Notes: generated from the sequence alone by a model not told the origin. 64,000 bases of DNA from Camarhynchus parvulus (GCF_901933205.1 NC_044600.1:10020501-10084500), one strand, 5' to 3'; positions 13,601-27,200 are shown, counted from the stretch's first letter. Made by a program: numbers and translations.

Positions 13601-14635
13601 CTGAAAGTGATCTTAAAAACATACGTTATGTCAGCTACTCAACTGTGCTACAGAATTCTTGGCCAACACGTGCCCTTCACTTTACTTGGAGAACTGCCAC
13701 TGACTGTAAGAATCACACAAGTCCCTAATGTTTTCTTCTAGAAACTGATTCTCTGATTTTACTGAGATTTAAGCTCAAGTTCTACTTCTGTTGTACAAAG
13801 GACATTCGGGGTGATATATCCTGGACAGGTTCAGAGTACCTCTGGAGCACAAAGTCTTTCTCAAGAGCTGTACTTTAGGAAATACAATTCCTAATTATAT
13901 TGCAGAATAACGCATAGTATGAAAACTTTTTCATTTAAGAAAATGGAAACACTGTGAACAGTCTCCTACCATCTCAATACTTCAACTAAGAATGCTAAAG
14001 AACATGAAGAGGTCTGGGCTTAAGTAAAAGTAGCCAAGTGCTGAATACCTAAAGATTTGGTCACACCTAATGCATGGTCAAATCCTTTACTGCCTTTTCA
14101 ACTTAATTCCTAACTGTAGGGTAGGGACAACACAGGGAAAGAGAGGAAGGAAATCTGGCCTATATGAGAGTGTAGTTTGAGACTACAGGAATAGATATTT
14201 CTGTACAGATCTCCCAGAACTGTTTTTTCCCCCCTCCAAGGAGAGGAAGTGTGGTCAAAGCTGTAAATTTCTTAGTAAAAAGACATTATAAGAAGGTAGT
14301 AGAACTGAAGAAAAGGAATGTTCCCCCTCACATTCAAGAATGCCTGGGACAACTAAGCTACTCTGGGCTGTACAGGTAATTTCCAATATACCCCAGGCAT
14401 TTCCTTATACTAAACATACGCACGTGAAGTGTTGAAATTCTTGCCAGTGGAAGCTCAGCTTGTTCTCCACTGCTGTAATTACTGCTCTGTTGACAAGAGC
14501 ATATTTTTGCATTGTGAGGACCTAAAATTAGAATACTCCACTTAGTAGCTGAGTTCTATGAAAACACAGTTGAATGTTGGTTTCTTCTGAACTAAAGAGG
14601 CAAATACTATCAAAATATTTATATCTATACCTGTA

Positions 14636-14666
<31 letters not shown>

Positions 14667-14667
14667 C
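14636..14667. repeat. (TG)n/(TA)n microsatellite
   Basis: About eleven uninterrupted TG units run into four to five TA units. This is an ordinary compound dinucleotide microsatellite and likely length-polymorphic. Confidence 0.95.
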
Positions 14668-14864
14668 TCTACACTGCTCTAATTTATCTAATAATAATAC
14701 AATAGTGAGTTGTACATGCACTTGTGCATATGCAGGTAGGAAAAATGGAGTATTTCTTTCATCTAGGAGTAACTTTGGAAGGTACATTGTTTTAAAATAC
14801 ACTGGTGCTTGGCAAGTAACATTTGTATGTGACAAGAAAATTGAGCGTGCTTTGGTTATTTTTT

Positions 14865-14965
14865 GATAATGCAAATTGGCATAGCCATCAAATTGAGATA
14901 ATTATTGTCTCTTTTCCAACTGTGTGGCTAATTAAGAAGGCCCAGTAAGGCTTAATTAGCAAAAA
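14865..14965. promoter_or_regulatory. Candidate conserved regulatory block: octamer plus homeodomain inverted repeat
   Basis: The block contains a perfect POU octamer ATGCAAAT (14869-14876), an AT-rich core at about 14895-14905 (GATAATTATT), and an inverted repeat GCTAATTAAG (14927-14936) / CTTAATTAGC (14951-14960) with a 14-nt spacer. TAATTA is the core site of many homeodomain proteins. The density and symmetry resemble vertebrate non-coding enhancers, which are common around teneurin genes; conservation cannot be judged from one sequence. Confidence 0.35.
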
Positions 14966-15471
14966 GCAATTGTTAAAATCAGGTTTAGCTGCTCAGAGAT
15001 TACAAAAATTGAAAATTACATGTTCTGTATAGATACTATTAATTTTTTGAGATATAAATTTAAATTTTGTATCACAATAAGCTTAGCACATGAGAATAAT
15101 TTACAACACATGGATACCATGGAATATCTAAACCATAATTCAAGTATTAGATTTTCACTGATACCAGGATGCCTTGGCAATGGTGTTTAAAAACATTCAG
15201 CTGACAATATTTTTGTCATGTTCACTTCCCCTGTTTTTAATTAGAATAATGTAAGTCTTCTTTAAGCAAACTAGACATTCACCAGAGTATTTATGGACTA
15301 CCAAAGCACATGAACAAGTCTCATTATTGTCACATTTGATGAGACAAAAGATTTCATCAGTTGACATCAAAATAAACCAATTTTCCTGGTGGATTTTTTC
15401 CCCCCTGGGGATTAGGAATTGTGGTAGATCTCACAGGGCCTTAACAAATTTCATTTCCCTTTTTAAAAATT

Positions 15472-15488
15472 AAAAAAAAAAAAAAAAA
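15472..15488. repeat. A-tract
   Basis: A run of about 17 A follows TTTTTAAAAATT. It could be the decayed tail of a plus-strand retroinsertion, but no insert is recognisable upstream, so it is annotated as low complexity only. Confidence 0.8.
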
Positions 15489-15970
15489 CCTACTAAAAAA
15501 TCTCTGAAACAAAATGCTGACACCAGCTCCCCCCTCCAGGTGAAATTTCCTAACAGAACATACAATCTTAAATATTACTAGCATCTCTTTAGCACTGTCC
15601 ACTTCTCAGATTTTATGTGGCTTATTCATATTTAGATTCATGACCTTTTTGGGGCAATTTACTTTTTGCTCCATTCTAGGATTTCTAGAAGCAGCACTGA
15701 TTCAGCAAGTTGCTTTATTTCCAGTAGAGGCTCACAACCTTGGCGCACTTACAGAAGGCATAAGAGCTATAGCTTAATGTCTTGCAAGATTCTCAATTAA
15801 GTTACCACAGCAGCGGGAAGAATTTATATGAAACCACTATTATTTACTGCACACAGAAAGGAAACTTTTCAGTCTTTTCCAAAATAGTTTTCCTAACTTC
15901 TATTCTTCTGACTCTGGGAAGAAACACCATCAAGTATTATGCAGTTCTGACATCACCCACTAAGTTAAAA

Positions 15971-15988
15971 CTTGAAAAGCTTTTCAAG
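15971..15988. repeat. 18-bp perfect palindrome centred on AAGCTT
   Basis: CTTGAAAAGCTTTTCAAG reads identically on both strands with no spacer. It sits just beyond the end of the protein-like minus-strand segment at 16020-16660. No function is assigned. Confidence 0.9.
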
Positions 15989-16019
15989 CATTTCAAGTAC
16001 CTTTTGCAGGAAGATCTGA

Positions 16020-16660
16020 CTACTGCCTGACCACAGGACCAACATCTGCTTCACCTTCATCTGAAGCATCACTCAGGTTGCTATCTGTGTGAGTGACACC
16101 ATCATGCCTGAGAAGTGATCTTTCTGTTCCTTTTCTTCTTGCTTTGATGTCTGTCAAAGTATTCAGTGTCTTCAAGTGCCATTGTTCTGACAAGCAGACC
16201 CTCCCAGTAGACTTGTACTATATCCTGTGACTCCCAGAACTGCTATTATTTGAGCTGGTGTCAGATTGATTTTCTTTCTGTTCATGATAGTGCTATGATC
16301 TTGCAGAGTTGAAATTACTGCTGATTTATGCCTTGATGCAACCCCTTGAGAACTGGCTTGTATCAGCATGTCACCTATGAAAAGGTACATTTGAATCCTT
16401 GGAGATCTTTTTAGTGGAACCTTTGTTCTCATTTCAATAGAGAATCCTTTGTAATGAATGTTTGCTAGAAATTTCTCCTGCAAGTACCAAGAGTCTTCTG
16501 TAGTGCAAACTGGAAGTACATTATGCATCCATCCACTGTCACCAGTCTGTGAAGCCTTCTTGGCAGAGATTATTTTAAGCCGTCCATCCAAAACTTCACA
16601 GTTTTTGCAAGCTGATGATACCATTTCCTTTAGTACTCTGCGAAGAAAACGCAGGTAGGG
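16020..16660 (-). pseudogene. Unrecognised protein-like segment, probably a broken gene or retrocopy
   Basis: A 150-codon frame runs on the minus strand from ATG at 16624 to a stop at 16172-16174. Its composition is protein-like, for example GWMHNVLPVCTTEDSWYLQE around residues 31-50 and KVPLKRSPRIQMYLFIGDML around residues 68-87. Near residue 110 the plausible reading moves to another frame, which gives the polar stretch HEQKENQSDTSSNNSSSGSH, a TAG, and then a basic stretch followed by DSNLSDASDEGEADVGP, ending about 16025. A shift plus an in-frame stop suggests a decayed coding copy. The frame is also open for a few codons upstream of the ATG, beside a possible acceptor (TTTTCTTCGCAG, about 16639-16650). 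I do not recognise the parent protein. Chance openness in AT-rich DNA is the main alternative; an ORF of this size is expected about once by chance in a window like this. Confidence 0.4.
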
Positions 16661-16778
16661 CTGGCACTAAAGAATGGGGATATTTCCCAGCTGTACTGCC
16701 AAAGGCTCAGCTACATCTGGGAATGCAACAGACGACAAAAACAAATATGCCTCTAGCGTGTTTGTGGAAGACTACTGC

Positions 16779-16786
16779 CTTTTATA
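16779..16786 (-). promoter_or_regulatory. TATA-box-like motif upstream of the minus-strand open frame
   Basis: On the minus strand the sequence reads GGCTATAAAAGGC, a close match to a strong TATA box, about 155 nt upstream of the ATG at 16624. A start about 30 nt downstream would give a leader of some 130 nt. No transcript evidence is available, and TATA-like strings are common in AT-rich DNA. Confidence 0.3.
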
Positions 16787-16799
16787 GCCAGGCCTTCTT

Positions 16800-19700
16800 T
16801 TATTTAGACTTTAGAACAGCAAAGATAATTATTCTTTAAGCATTGTTCACATTTTTTACATATTGTGCCTATTAGCATCACAGTTTTTGCACTCTTGTCA
16901 CAAGTAGCCTCTTGATTACATCTTTGCGAGCTATTTTTCAAAAATTAGGGAAATAGTGTCTTCTGTAGAAATACACAAACAGGGTGGCACTGATCTTACA
17001 TTTAAACAATTCTAACATGGTAAACTGCAGTTGAAATAATCTTCCTGCTCTTACCATCAATCTCTGAAAAACAAATTTTCATTTTTTTACTGTTGGTAGA
17101 GCTGTTTGCCCATCCCTCCTGTCAGCCTAAGTCCTTCTGGAACAGACACTGTCCCTTCTCCCACTTTAGGCTGTGCTATCCCCAAAATCCTTCTCAAAAG
17201 GGACTGAAGCAGTAATTTTCTTTTTGGAAACTGGTATTCTGCAATGACCAATTCCAGTTCAAAAGTAAATGGGACTTTGCTGCAACTTCTTCTTCCCATT
17301 AAGCAAGAACAGAGGTGTGTAAAATTCAAGCATGCTTCTGTTTGAGTGTTCCAGGAAGAGGAACCTTCAGAAAAAATCAATAGCCTCTGAACCCCAGTGA
17401 CTGCCAAGGGAGAATGGTGTGACTACAACCACAACATGGGTACATACAATTTGAAAAATTAAACCATGCCACACTTCTGTTTTTCAATTAAGTCCTCAAA
17501 ATTCTCAGCTCTTCTACATCAAATACATTACTACCACTATGACCACCCTACTTGTCAAGAACAGTGTCCTTTGCACTTGTACAATGCCTCCTTTTAGCTC
17601 AGCTTCCTTTCTTCAGCTGAGAAGTCACAGCAAGGAGAGAGAGAAGGATGAGACTAAAATGTGACTCTTGTCTGTTGCTTTTATATATGTGTACACACAC
17701 AGGAACACATATCTTCTATACTAGCTGCATTAAAAAAATAGAATCATTATCCTTGTGGATAACAATTTTGCCCCTGCTAATTCTATTTACATTGGGAGCA
17801 CTGTAGTGTACATTTAACGTGAAGCTGTGTTTCTCTCATGTGCAAGGAAAATGTCACTTTCCCAAAGCACCAAAAGACTCCTTTTACTGTCACAGAACGC
17901 AATTATATGTTAGAGCTCTGCTGTCTCTTTCCAGCCAACAAGGCAAGAAAATGACCTTTCTTTAACCTATGGATGAATTGCATTATGTTTGGTTCAGTGG
18001 ATATCCTTTTTTATATTCTCCCACATCAAACAGATCCACATACTGAGGTTATGAAATGGGCACCTGACTTTCACATCTGCCAGTGATTTAATTTTTTCCA
18101 AAAATTTTGAGTGTTAACTCTCATCTCCCATTTCATATCCTAGTTTGCAACATTTGTAAATACCTGAAAACATTCAAAGCTGCAAGGGCACTCTGCCAGC
18201 AGAATCTGGTTATTGGCTGCTGCATTTTGCCCAATGACACAATCATGTAAAAGGTCAGGAAGAAATCTGCCACCCACACTCACTGTGTGCCACTCTGTGA
18301 CCCTGTGCAGAATGACAATGCCCTGGAACAGTCCCCATCTTTCTTCCCCATTCTGTGAAGCAACCAACATTCTAGCCTGTCTTCATTTTTGGGCAGGTTG
18401 GAAATGAAAGAAGAGCCATTCCCAGAACAGGTATCTCGACTGTGCTGTGGTTTATATGCACAAGATGCTGGGGGGGGAGCAGAAAAATGCAGCTGTGACA
18501 TTAATAAAGGAAGCCAGTGCTGTTCTGCACAAGAGAACAAGTCAGCAGGGGAGGATTTGTGAACATAATGCTGAATGATAAATATCATTCTGGAGAAAAT
18601 TGTGCCATAGAGCATCACAGAGTATTTAGAATATTTTTAAAATTAAGAAAGTTCAGAGACAAAAGAAGACCATAAAAATCAGTACTTACACACTTAACTC
18701 ATATCACAAGTAGCTACCTAGAAAACATCTGTCATCACTGCTGATCTGGAGGCAATTCTAAATACACATTTCAGTGCTTTTAGGTGTAGAGGAGCTCCAA
18801 GGTTCAGCAATTTGTTATATGACAAGATTTATGTCAACTGTTATTAAAGATGACTCACATTAATATAAGTGCTCTTATTCTCCTTATATAAGAAGAGAAG
18901 TTGTGTAGCCTAAGGAAACCTTCCTAAATGCTGCCATTTTACCAGCACTCTGTTGTAAATGGAGGCGTGCACCAGAGACAGGCTGGAAACATACATTAAC
19001 CTTGTGAAGATCATCGTTCTCTTAAAAGCTTATGTCTGATTTTCTGCTATTACATGACACTGAAAATGGGAAGTACCCAACGTGCAAAACAAAATGAAAC
19101 AGTCATTTCTTGTTCTGTAGTTACAGAAATCTCTGTATACAGTCAAAGACCAGTTTAAGATCTTTTTGGAATTCACTGTGAAGTAAGGATAGGATCTCCA
19201 TAAAAAAAGACATGAGAAATGTCTGCACTAATTCCTGTGAAGCAGACCAAATAAAATACAGCTTCACGTGTACCTACAGCAGCCTGTGAAATTAAGGAAC
19301 GGAAGTGCACCGTTCAAGATGAAACAAATAAAAAAACCCAGCTAACCAACCAAGCACATCAAAAACCACAACAAAACCAAATGAAAAACAACCCCCAACC
19401 CCACCCAAATTACTGCAGCTGCACAGTGTGATCCTCTTCATACAAGGACAAGTCTGCAGATACTCCCAGAGCATAAGTTCTGACACAATCACTTATTAAG
19501 CACTCGGCTCTTGAGTGGCAGTATTTGCCTCTGGTTTTTACAAACACATGTAAAACTCCTGGCTTCAAAAATACTCCAATAAGAATAATTTTAAACTATG
19601 CAAATTCTTTTACTTCCTAGAAAAATGAGACATTCCTTACACACATAGAATCTACTCATATTTTTATATCGTATCCTTATAAATATAAAGACTAGCAGGA

Positions 19701-22700
19701 AAATTTGATACCAAAATCATCAACAAAAGGCCTATTCCTCATTTCAGCTCCAACAACTCCCAAACATTATTAATAGACTTTCAGCTGTTTTCATCGGGAT
19801 TGAAGACCTAATCACAGTTAATAAAAATCCAACTCCTGTTCCTACTCCTACGCACAATTCTTACAACAGCCAACCTTGAATCACATGTGGTGACGCTGCT
19901 GCCAGACAACCAAGGATAGAAATGAAGTGGCTCTGGTTCATGCACTGTTCTATGGGGGCTTTTCTGAGAATAGCAGAATCTGCTCACAGGGTGACATCCC
20001 GGCTGGAGCACTGGATAGGGGAAACAATCATCAGTGGCTTCTGCTGATCTATATTAGCTGATTCATTCCCATTTTAGGGAATGGGTCATTGAAAGAAAAC
20101 AGTGAACTTGTTACTGGAAATTGCTGAATAGTTGGAGGAAGGAAAAAAGTAGATTAAGAGAAAGGAGAATTAGTTTAAATTTTATTTCTGCAGATAATAC
20201 AATATAAAAAAAGAAAGCTAAAACCAACAAAAAAAAAAAATTAAGCTATTGGCATACCAAGTTTTATGTAACTGATATTGTTGCCTACTAATTCAATTAC
20301 ACCACTCAATTCCTTTAAATAAATTTAAGGATGAGCACACATAGAGAATGGGACCAAAAATTCCAAGGATCACCAGAACCATTTGCAGGTATTACTACAT
20401 GCAATACCATGATGGCCAGTGGGTTATCTTTGACAGAAGAACACAGAAGTATTTATATTTTGATTTCCACCAGTTTTAATTAGGACTTTTTAAAAAGTTG
20501 CTTTGCCTTTAACTCCTAACACATTTATTATTCTTCAACACATTTATTTCAATGGATCTCCAAGGTGAATTGCACAGCCCAGGCATTTTTTTCTTACTCA
20601 AACCCTACACTGAAAAGCCAGCTCTGAACACATCCATGTGTGTGACTAGTTGTGAAACCTTCTTGTTTAACACCTAAAACTGCAGAGATCGAATCACAGT
20701 TTCACTTCAGCCCTTGTGAAACTTTTTTTGTCAAGTGAAGTTCCAAGAGTCTTGTAAAATCTTGTAAATTACCAAGGTCTTTTGTTCTTTAAAATGACAA
20801 TCCTAAGTCTCCAACATTGCAGCACCAGTACCTCAGCAAAACCAAGAAATGAACAAATAAACTAGTTTCTACTTTAGTGGGGAACAAGAGAAATTTTTAT
20901 ACATTACAGAGAAAACACAAACTGCAGCTGCACTAACCAGACCCTGTAGGAATGTGAATGCTCTCATAGAGTTTTCTAATTTACTTTGGAAAAATTAGCT
21001 CATTAAGATTGAAAAACTGAAAAGTTACAGAATTAAGGTCATCCTCAATATTATCCTCTTAAACATTTTAATGTGAATTCTGAGCAAATAGAGTGAAACT
21101 GCTGGAGCTGCAATCCTCACCACTTCATTGACTTTTAAAATTAGAAATACTTTTCTGATTTTTTTTATTTTCTGGGGTGGGAACACACATTCTTCTAAAT
21201 CTAAATTACTTCTAAAAATTAACATGCATTCCTCTAAAACTCAATGGGAGCTGCAGTGACACACAGTACCATAAGTGAGTTTAAACACAAACTTCATGGA
21301 TTCAGCAATGTAATCTGATTTCTGCTCTGCAGTTCAAGTAAGAGAACCATTACACTGGGAGAAACACTGAAAAAAAAGTCTTATTAGCAGCTTGAGAAAG
21401 TCCATTTTACAACCACAGATGTTTTGAGGCTAAACTACTTCTATAACTTGGCTTTAAGTCAACTTAAGCTGTATTACAGTTCAGAAGTACTTCAGATAAC
21501 AAACTATTAGGTGAGTTAGGAAATAAAAATCCTCCTTGATCCATCCAGTAGAATGAAAGTAAGAGACAAGTGAATACTTCAGTGAAAGGGCATGGCACAC
21601 AAGATGTTAAACAGTGATTTAATTATTTACTTTTTCTCGGTAACATTCAAATATTGGCGCACATTGATCGCAAATTAATCAGCTGACCAAAACACCAGGA
21701 AATTTATCTCCCTGATGAGTTTAAACATAAAAGAAAACATGAGAAATTGAATTCTTATATCATAAATATCTTGGCTGAATTTGGAATGTAATCAACATTA
21801 TCATATTTACTGAAAGCTAAAGACTTAAATTAATGAGTGCCATGTGTTTATCCACCAAATTTCAACTTGCTAATCTAGTCTGATCATGATTTTCCAAGTC
21901 AAATGGTTATGAGAAATGCTCAATGAATGTTTAATAATGATCAAATGACTTTTTACAGCAAAACAAACAACCCAAACTTAACTCAGAATACATTTTCAGT
22001 AGCACATGAAAATAGGAAACAGATCTGCCAGAGATACTGATGTTCATAATAAAAAGTAACCCATTAGGATAAATGTGTGCATTTCCTACAATGACAAGGA
22101 TAAGAAAGCAACACATTTAGTGATCTGTGTGGCTGAACTGAAAAATACTAGTCTGGATTTTAGCTAATGGATGCTAGTATTCATATTAAAAAAAGTTAAA
22201 AGGCAATAACAAATGTATTTCTGAAAAGTTAACTGAAACATGAAAGATTCATGTAAAAAGAGAAGCATTCTGCCCAAGAGAAATATCCTGCTCAGAAAAC
22301 ATGGATTGATTGAAAAAAAGCCTGAGTAATGATAGCAAAATATGAAGAAATTTCACTGCCCATTTTCACTGACAGGGTCAGCAAAGTGGGGATATTGGTA
22401 CTGCACAGCCTGTATCATGTAGTCCTTTTTCTCAGGTCTGTATTTTTCCTAAAAACATAAACTGAGGAAATAAAGAACAGTACTCCTGGCTGTCAGGTTT
22501 TCCAGTTCAGTATCCAGACCTTTATATTCCCAACCCATTAAAGATATTTCTGATTAAGCCACATTACGCAGTGAACTCCACAGTTGGTTTAGATTTTGTA
22601 ATTCAGAGTTCTTTTAGCAGGATTAGGTTGATCTCAGCAGAGATGCAGAGATTCCTGAGAAGTTAAGGTCTCCTGGATTTAAAATAAATAAATGAAGGAG

Positions 22701-23665
22701 TCCAAGTTAATAATCAGAAAAGCCTAATCAGATTAAGGTTGTGAACTCTGGACTACCACAGTGCTTTCCAGCAGCTTGGTGTGCTTAATCCACAGATGGA
22801 TAACTCAATACAAAGCATTTCTATGAAATATTTCCTTGCAAGACACTAAACCTATCATTTTGGCAAATGCATTTAAAAATAACATTAGTGCCGATCAAAA
22901 AATTCTTCCCATATACCTACTCTTTGAATTACCTTTTACAAAACATTTTCAAGAAAATATTCAATATATTTCAAGAAAATATGCCTTCTTCTTTATCTGT
23001 CCTGAGAGTAATGGGACTAAATAGCACAGAGCCATTTCAAACCACCATTTCATTAGAAGTGGCTTGGTTCACATCAAGTATGATGTAACTGCCTTATTAG
23101 CAAAGGTCATCCTCATAGTCCAATATTATTTGGTACATTTTACTTGTCAGTTAAGCTTGGATGAACACATACAGTTAACAGATTGAACAAGTTGTGCAGA
23201 TGTTTCCTATCAACTCCTGACAAATGAGAGATAGCTAAGGACATAGTCTTCACAACTACAAGGAGAAATTAAAAGTCTGACATGGAATTCAACTTAGTTT
23301 GCAGCTAAGAAAGTGCACCGTCCTTTCACAAATAATAAGCCATTAATACATGGCATTTGCTGTAAAGTTTCAGAGCAACCTCAATAGTCCAAACTTTTGT
23401 TTCCATTTATTTTACAATAAAAACAATTCAGAGATCTGTAGTTTTATGCAAAATATGAATCTAAGATCATGATCCCTGTTTGGCTTTCTACACCTCTGAA
23501 TAATCTTCTCTGATTTTCCTGCTGCTTTACTCCATGTGCAGCTTAACACGCAGTGCCTTCTTGTTTACTCCAGGCCGAAGTGAGTATTTGGAACATGGGA
23601 TAATGCTCCAAATTTCAGCCCTCACAGTCTGCAACAGAGGGTAATTTCTATTCCTGCTTCATCTG
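16800..23665. other. Non-coding, no gene or clear repeat recognised
   Basis: AT-rich sequence with short open frames only. Small A-rich and C-rich tracts occur (for example about 19330-19400). No splice-flanked coding exon or young transposable element was recognised. Confidence 0.55.
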
Positions 23666-24112
23666 AATCATAGCATTGTTAAGGTTGGATAAAGCTCTCA
23701 GATCATCCAGTCCATCCATTAACCCAACACTGACATGTTCACCACTAAACCATGTCCCCAAATGCCACATCTACACATTTTTTGAACACTTCTAAGGACT
23801 GTGATTCCATAATTTCCCTGGGCAGCCTATTTCAATGACTGACCATCATTTCAGTCAAGAATTTTTCCTAATATCCAATTTAAACCCTCACTGGTGCCAC
23901 TTCAGGCCTCTTGTCCCATTACTTACTGCTTGGGTGAAGAAACTAGACTCCACCTAGTTCTATGCTCCTGTCAGCAGCTGTTGAGAGCAATGAAGTTCCC
24001 TCTGAGCCTGCATTTCTCCAGGCTGAGTCCCTGCAGTTTCCTCAGCTGCTCCTCATCAGACTTGTGCTCCAGACCCTTCCCCAGTTCCAGTGTCCTGCTC
24101 TGGACACTGAAG
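23666..24112 (-). mobile_element. CR1 LINE, 3'-end fragment, degraded
   Basis: The plus strand begins with an ATCATAG unit like the CR1 3' terminal octamer repeat, then gives the CR1 3' region in reverse complement. Landmarks include GGTTGGATAAAGCTCTCAGA, CATCCAGTCC, a degenerate stretch around the usual 'fails to be nil' segment, CTGGGCAGCCTATTTCAATG, and the upstream part CAGCTGCTCCTCATCAGACT to CTGCTCTGGACAC. CR1 elements are typically 5'-truncated, as here. The match fades at about 24112; 24113-24235 is GC-richer and may be a further diverged part. Open frames at 23894-24262 fall in this repeat. Confidence 0.88.
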
Positions 24113-24235
24113 GAAAAAACTGACAGGAACTCTTCTGCAGCAGCCCTGAGATGTCCCTCAGCCCTCTGCAGAGCAGCACTCTCAGCCAAGACATCCCAGG
24201 CTGGATTAATTTGCAGCAAAGCAATATGCAGGAAA

Positions 24236-27200
24236 TTAAACTGTGTTTGTCATGGAAGATAAAACATGGTCATCCATTTTACTGCACACCTCCATAATAT
24301 GAGAGTTTATCCATGAGCTAATACTGATAAATACTGAAAAGAACCCTAATTTAGAACAAATGTTCATTGCTTGAAAGAATGACACACAGCTGAACACATG
24401 TATATGTGACTTTATGGCTATGCTAACAATATTTCATTAGTCAGTGTTTTTCCCCAACTATAAAGCAGCACTCACATTTATCCATTAACTTTTCATAGAA
24501 ATACTCTGAACATATATTGGAGAACTTCTAACTCATTTTCACTTGTCTTCTAAGAGAAGAACAAACCCATTTTTCTTTAGAACAAAACAGTTGTCTAAAC
24601 AAAAAACTGTAAACTAGACAGCTTTTTATTCTCCAATAATATTCATATTTCACCCCAAGTAACCAATTTAATGCCAATGAGCATATGCTTAATTTCTAAA
24701 TAAAAATGTATCACCTCTCCAGTACAACCAATAGGGAGCTCCTTGATATCGAGCATATTTTTGAAAAACAGTTTATGCAGTTGTAAATATATAAATATTG
24801 CCTTAATTTTCCACTGTTCATTCTATCCCCATGAAAATTAGAGATAAACTTGAAATGTGCAGACCAGACACACTGACTCCTTCGCTCATCAAAGAACTGC
24901 CACTGACAATGGGATCACACATCTAAGTCATACAAAAGCATCAGCAGCTTTAGATTCCTTTGATAACATTTATCCTTTGTTGGTTTCTGAACAGCACCCA
25001 TTACTTTATAACACTGTGGTATTATCAAAGCCTGTAAGACCTGTTCTATCACAAATAATACACATTGTTCATGCCAGTCTCATCAGAAGGAAGAGACCTT
25101 CACTGTGTTTGGGAAAATATATTATAAACATCTACATGAAGTTTAAATTTCTATCAATAGGTGGCAACACTGTTATGTGTAACATATGAAGCACATGTTT
25201 ATGTACGTGCATGTGCCCAGACAATTTCTGTACCCCTCTAGCACATTTTGCCCATATTGCTTCATTTTGTTTTAAATGTCAACTGACACCATTTTCCAAC
25301 AACGTAAAACCAATTTACTTTGTGCGCTTTTTATAGAACATATGTATGGATTAACAGGATATTTTAAATTATTTTAGTAATTCTCTCTGACAGACTGCAA
25401 ACTGTGCTAGCTTAGGATTAGGAGACTGATGTGTACGTTTGGTGAATGATCAATATATACCATGGTTGCTCCTTAGGGACCAATAGATTTTTTAGGAAGA
25501 CTGAGGAATTGTTCTTGCTCCTTGTGAGGCCCACATGGCTGCCAGGGCACTTAGGGAATTTTAGGGGTATTGAACCTTTTGCTTGCTTGTCATCGCAAAC
25601 AAATTTTATATTGCAAAGTGCATCAGAAAAATTCCAATTTTTTGAACATGAAGCTTTAGACACGGTGATCTATTTAGTGTGTCTTATGTTGAGTCTCACA
25701 TCCTGAACATGTTGGACACATGCAGGAGGAAAAAGGATTCTGGTTGGCGATTTAAAATTGCTACTTCACAGAAGCTCCTGTCAGGATATGAGATTCACTT
25801 GAGGTCAGAGGAGCTGCCACAGGTAATGAGAAACAGAATCTGCCCCTCCTGCCCCATCCTGAGCTAGAGCCATGAGCAGCTGTCCCCTGACAGATCACAT
25901 TGTGCTCACCAGTCAGTGAAACCAGAACTCTGTTAAAGCTGAGGAATCCTCACACCAGCTCAAAGCACAATGGAATAATTAATTCACTTTCCAAATATGT
26001 TTTTGTAAGCTTCTATCACACCGAACAAGAATAGCTCTGGAAGGCCTAGTGCTACTAAACCTACATTTCTATATACACTGTTAGTCTACAGAGAAAAGCT
26101 AAACCTTCAAAGAGGCAGGATTATACAATGAGATAGCAGCACAAAACACACAGATAGACTTTTGTTATTTTCTGAAGTACATTCATCTCCATTTTCAGCA
26201 GGAGTTTTTTTTTTTAACTAAAGAAAAATCCAAATGTGTATTCCCAACTGATAAGAAATGAATTTGGGTGTCAATGCAACAGGAAAGCTGTAGGAATTTT
26301 GATAAAAGCTCTTTCTGGTGGGGGAAAAAAGGCATCAAAAAGGTTATGCTGGACAATATTTCAGGTACCATGGTTACAGCTGCCCAGAGAAGGCTTCCTG
26401 TGTTACTGCTCTTTGCTGTTAAACTGAAAATTCATGGAACATCCAATGTCACATGCTGGGTAGGGCTCAGATATCATAAAAGCCATTTACAGATTACTTG
26501 GATAACATTCAAAGTGATATCATAATTTAAACTATTCCAAGCGTTTTGAGGAGAGTTGAAGTCAATCAGGACTAACATTTAAAAACTGCACAAACTCTTA
26601 TAAATCTATGCACATAACTACCGTTGTGTCTCAATACACACACGTAGACACAGCACAGTTATTCTTATGGGAAGCACCATCTTTGCAGTGCCACCAAACT
26701 TCCATGGGAATTGCAGTGTTATTCCAAGAGAATATGAATAAACAAACTGAATATGTTTTTATTGATAGCACAATGTAAGCATCTCCGGGTTAAACAAACT
26801 GAACTCAAAATATGCATATGTACATGTGGCAGCAATAGTTGAATTTAAAACAGCAGTAATTACTTATCTTGTCAGTTATATTTCCAGCTGGTGGGAAATA
26901 TTTGGTTTAAAAAAAACCAACAAACAAGCACTTTCAGATTTAAATTTTTTCCTCCCTCTCTCTCCACTTTCTACTTATTCACTTGTATTTTAAACATGGC
27001 TATACATGATGCACATCCTGAGACGGCAGCATTTCAATAACAGTAAATCAGGCTGCTGTGCTTACTGAAGTTATTTTCATGTTTGCAGATGATGAAAAAT
27101 GATGTCTCTAGGACTGCAATCCACACTACTTTGTGAAGGCAAACACACAGCCTTGGTACTGCAGTAAGCTTTGGGAAAATACATTTGTCATAGGGAAACC

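Larger units (their letters stand above)
7642..15960 (-). other. TENM1 5' intron or flank, proximal part; no gene recognised
   Basis: AT-rich non-coding sequence upstream of the first coding exon. The longest open frame (142 codons, minus, 9597-10025) has an unlikely composition and no motif. A GC-richer patch at about 10490-10700 is unclassified. A TG/TA microsatellite (14636-14667), a homeodomain/octamer block (14865-14965) and an A-tract (15472-15488) are listed separately or noted. No CpG-rich promoter region is visible. Confidence 0.6.

Noticed and set aside
23894..24262. 122-codon plus-strand open frame and its minus-strand shadow
   Set aside because: Falls within and beside the antisense 3' region of a CR1 element, which does not encode these frames.
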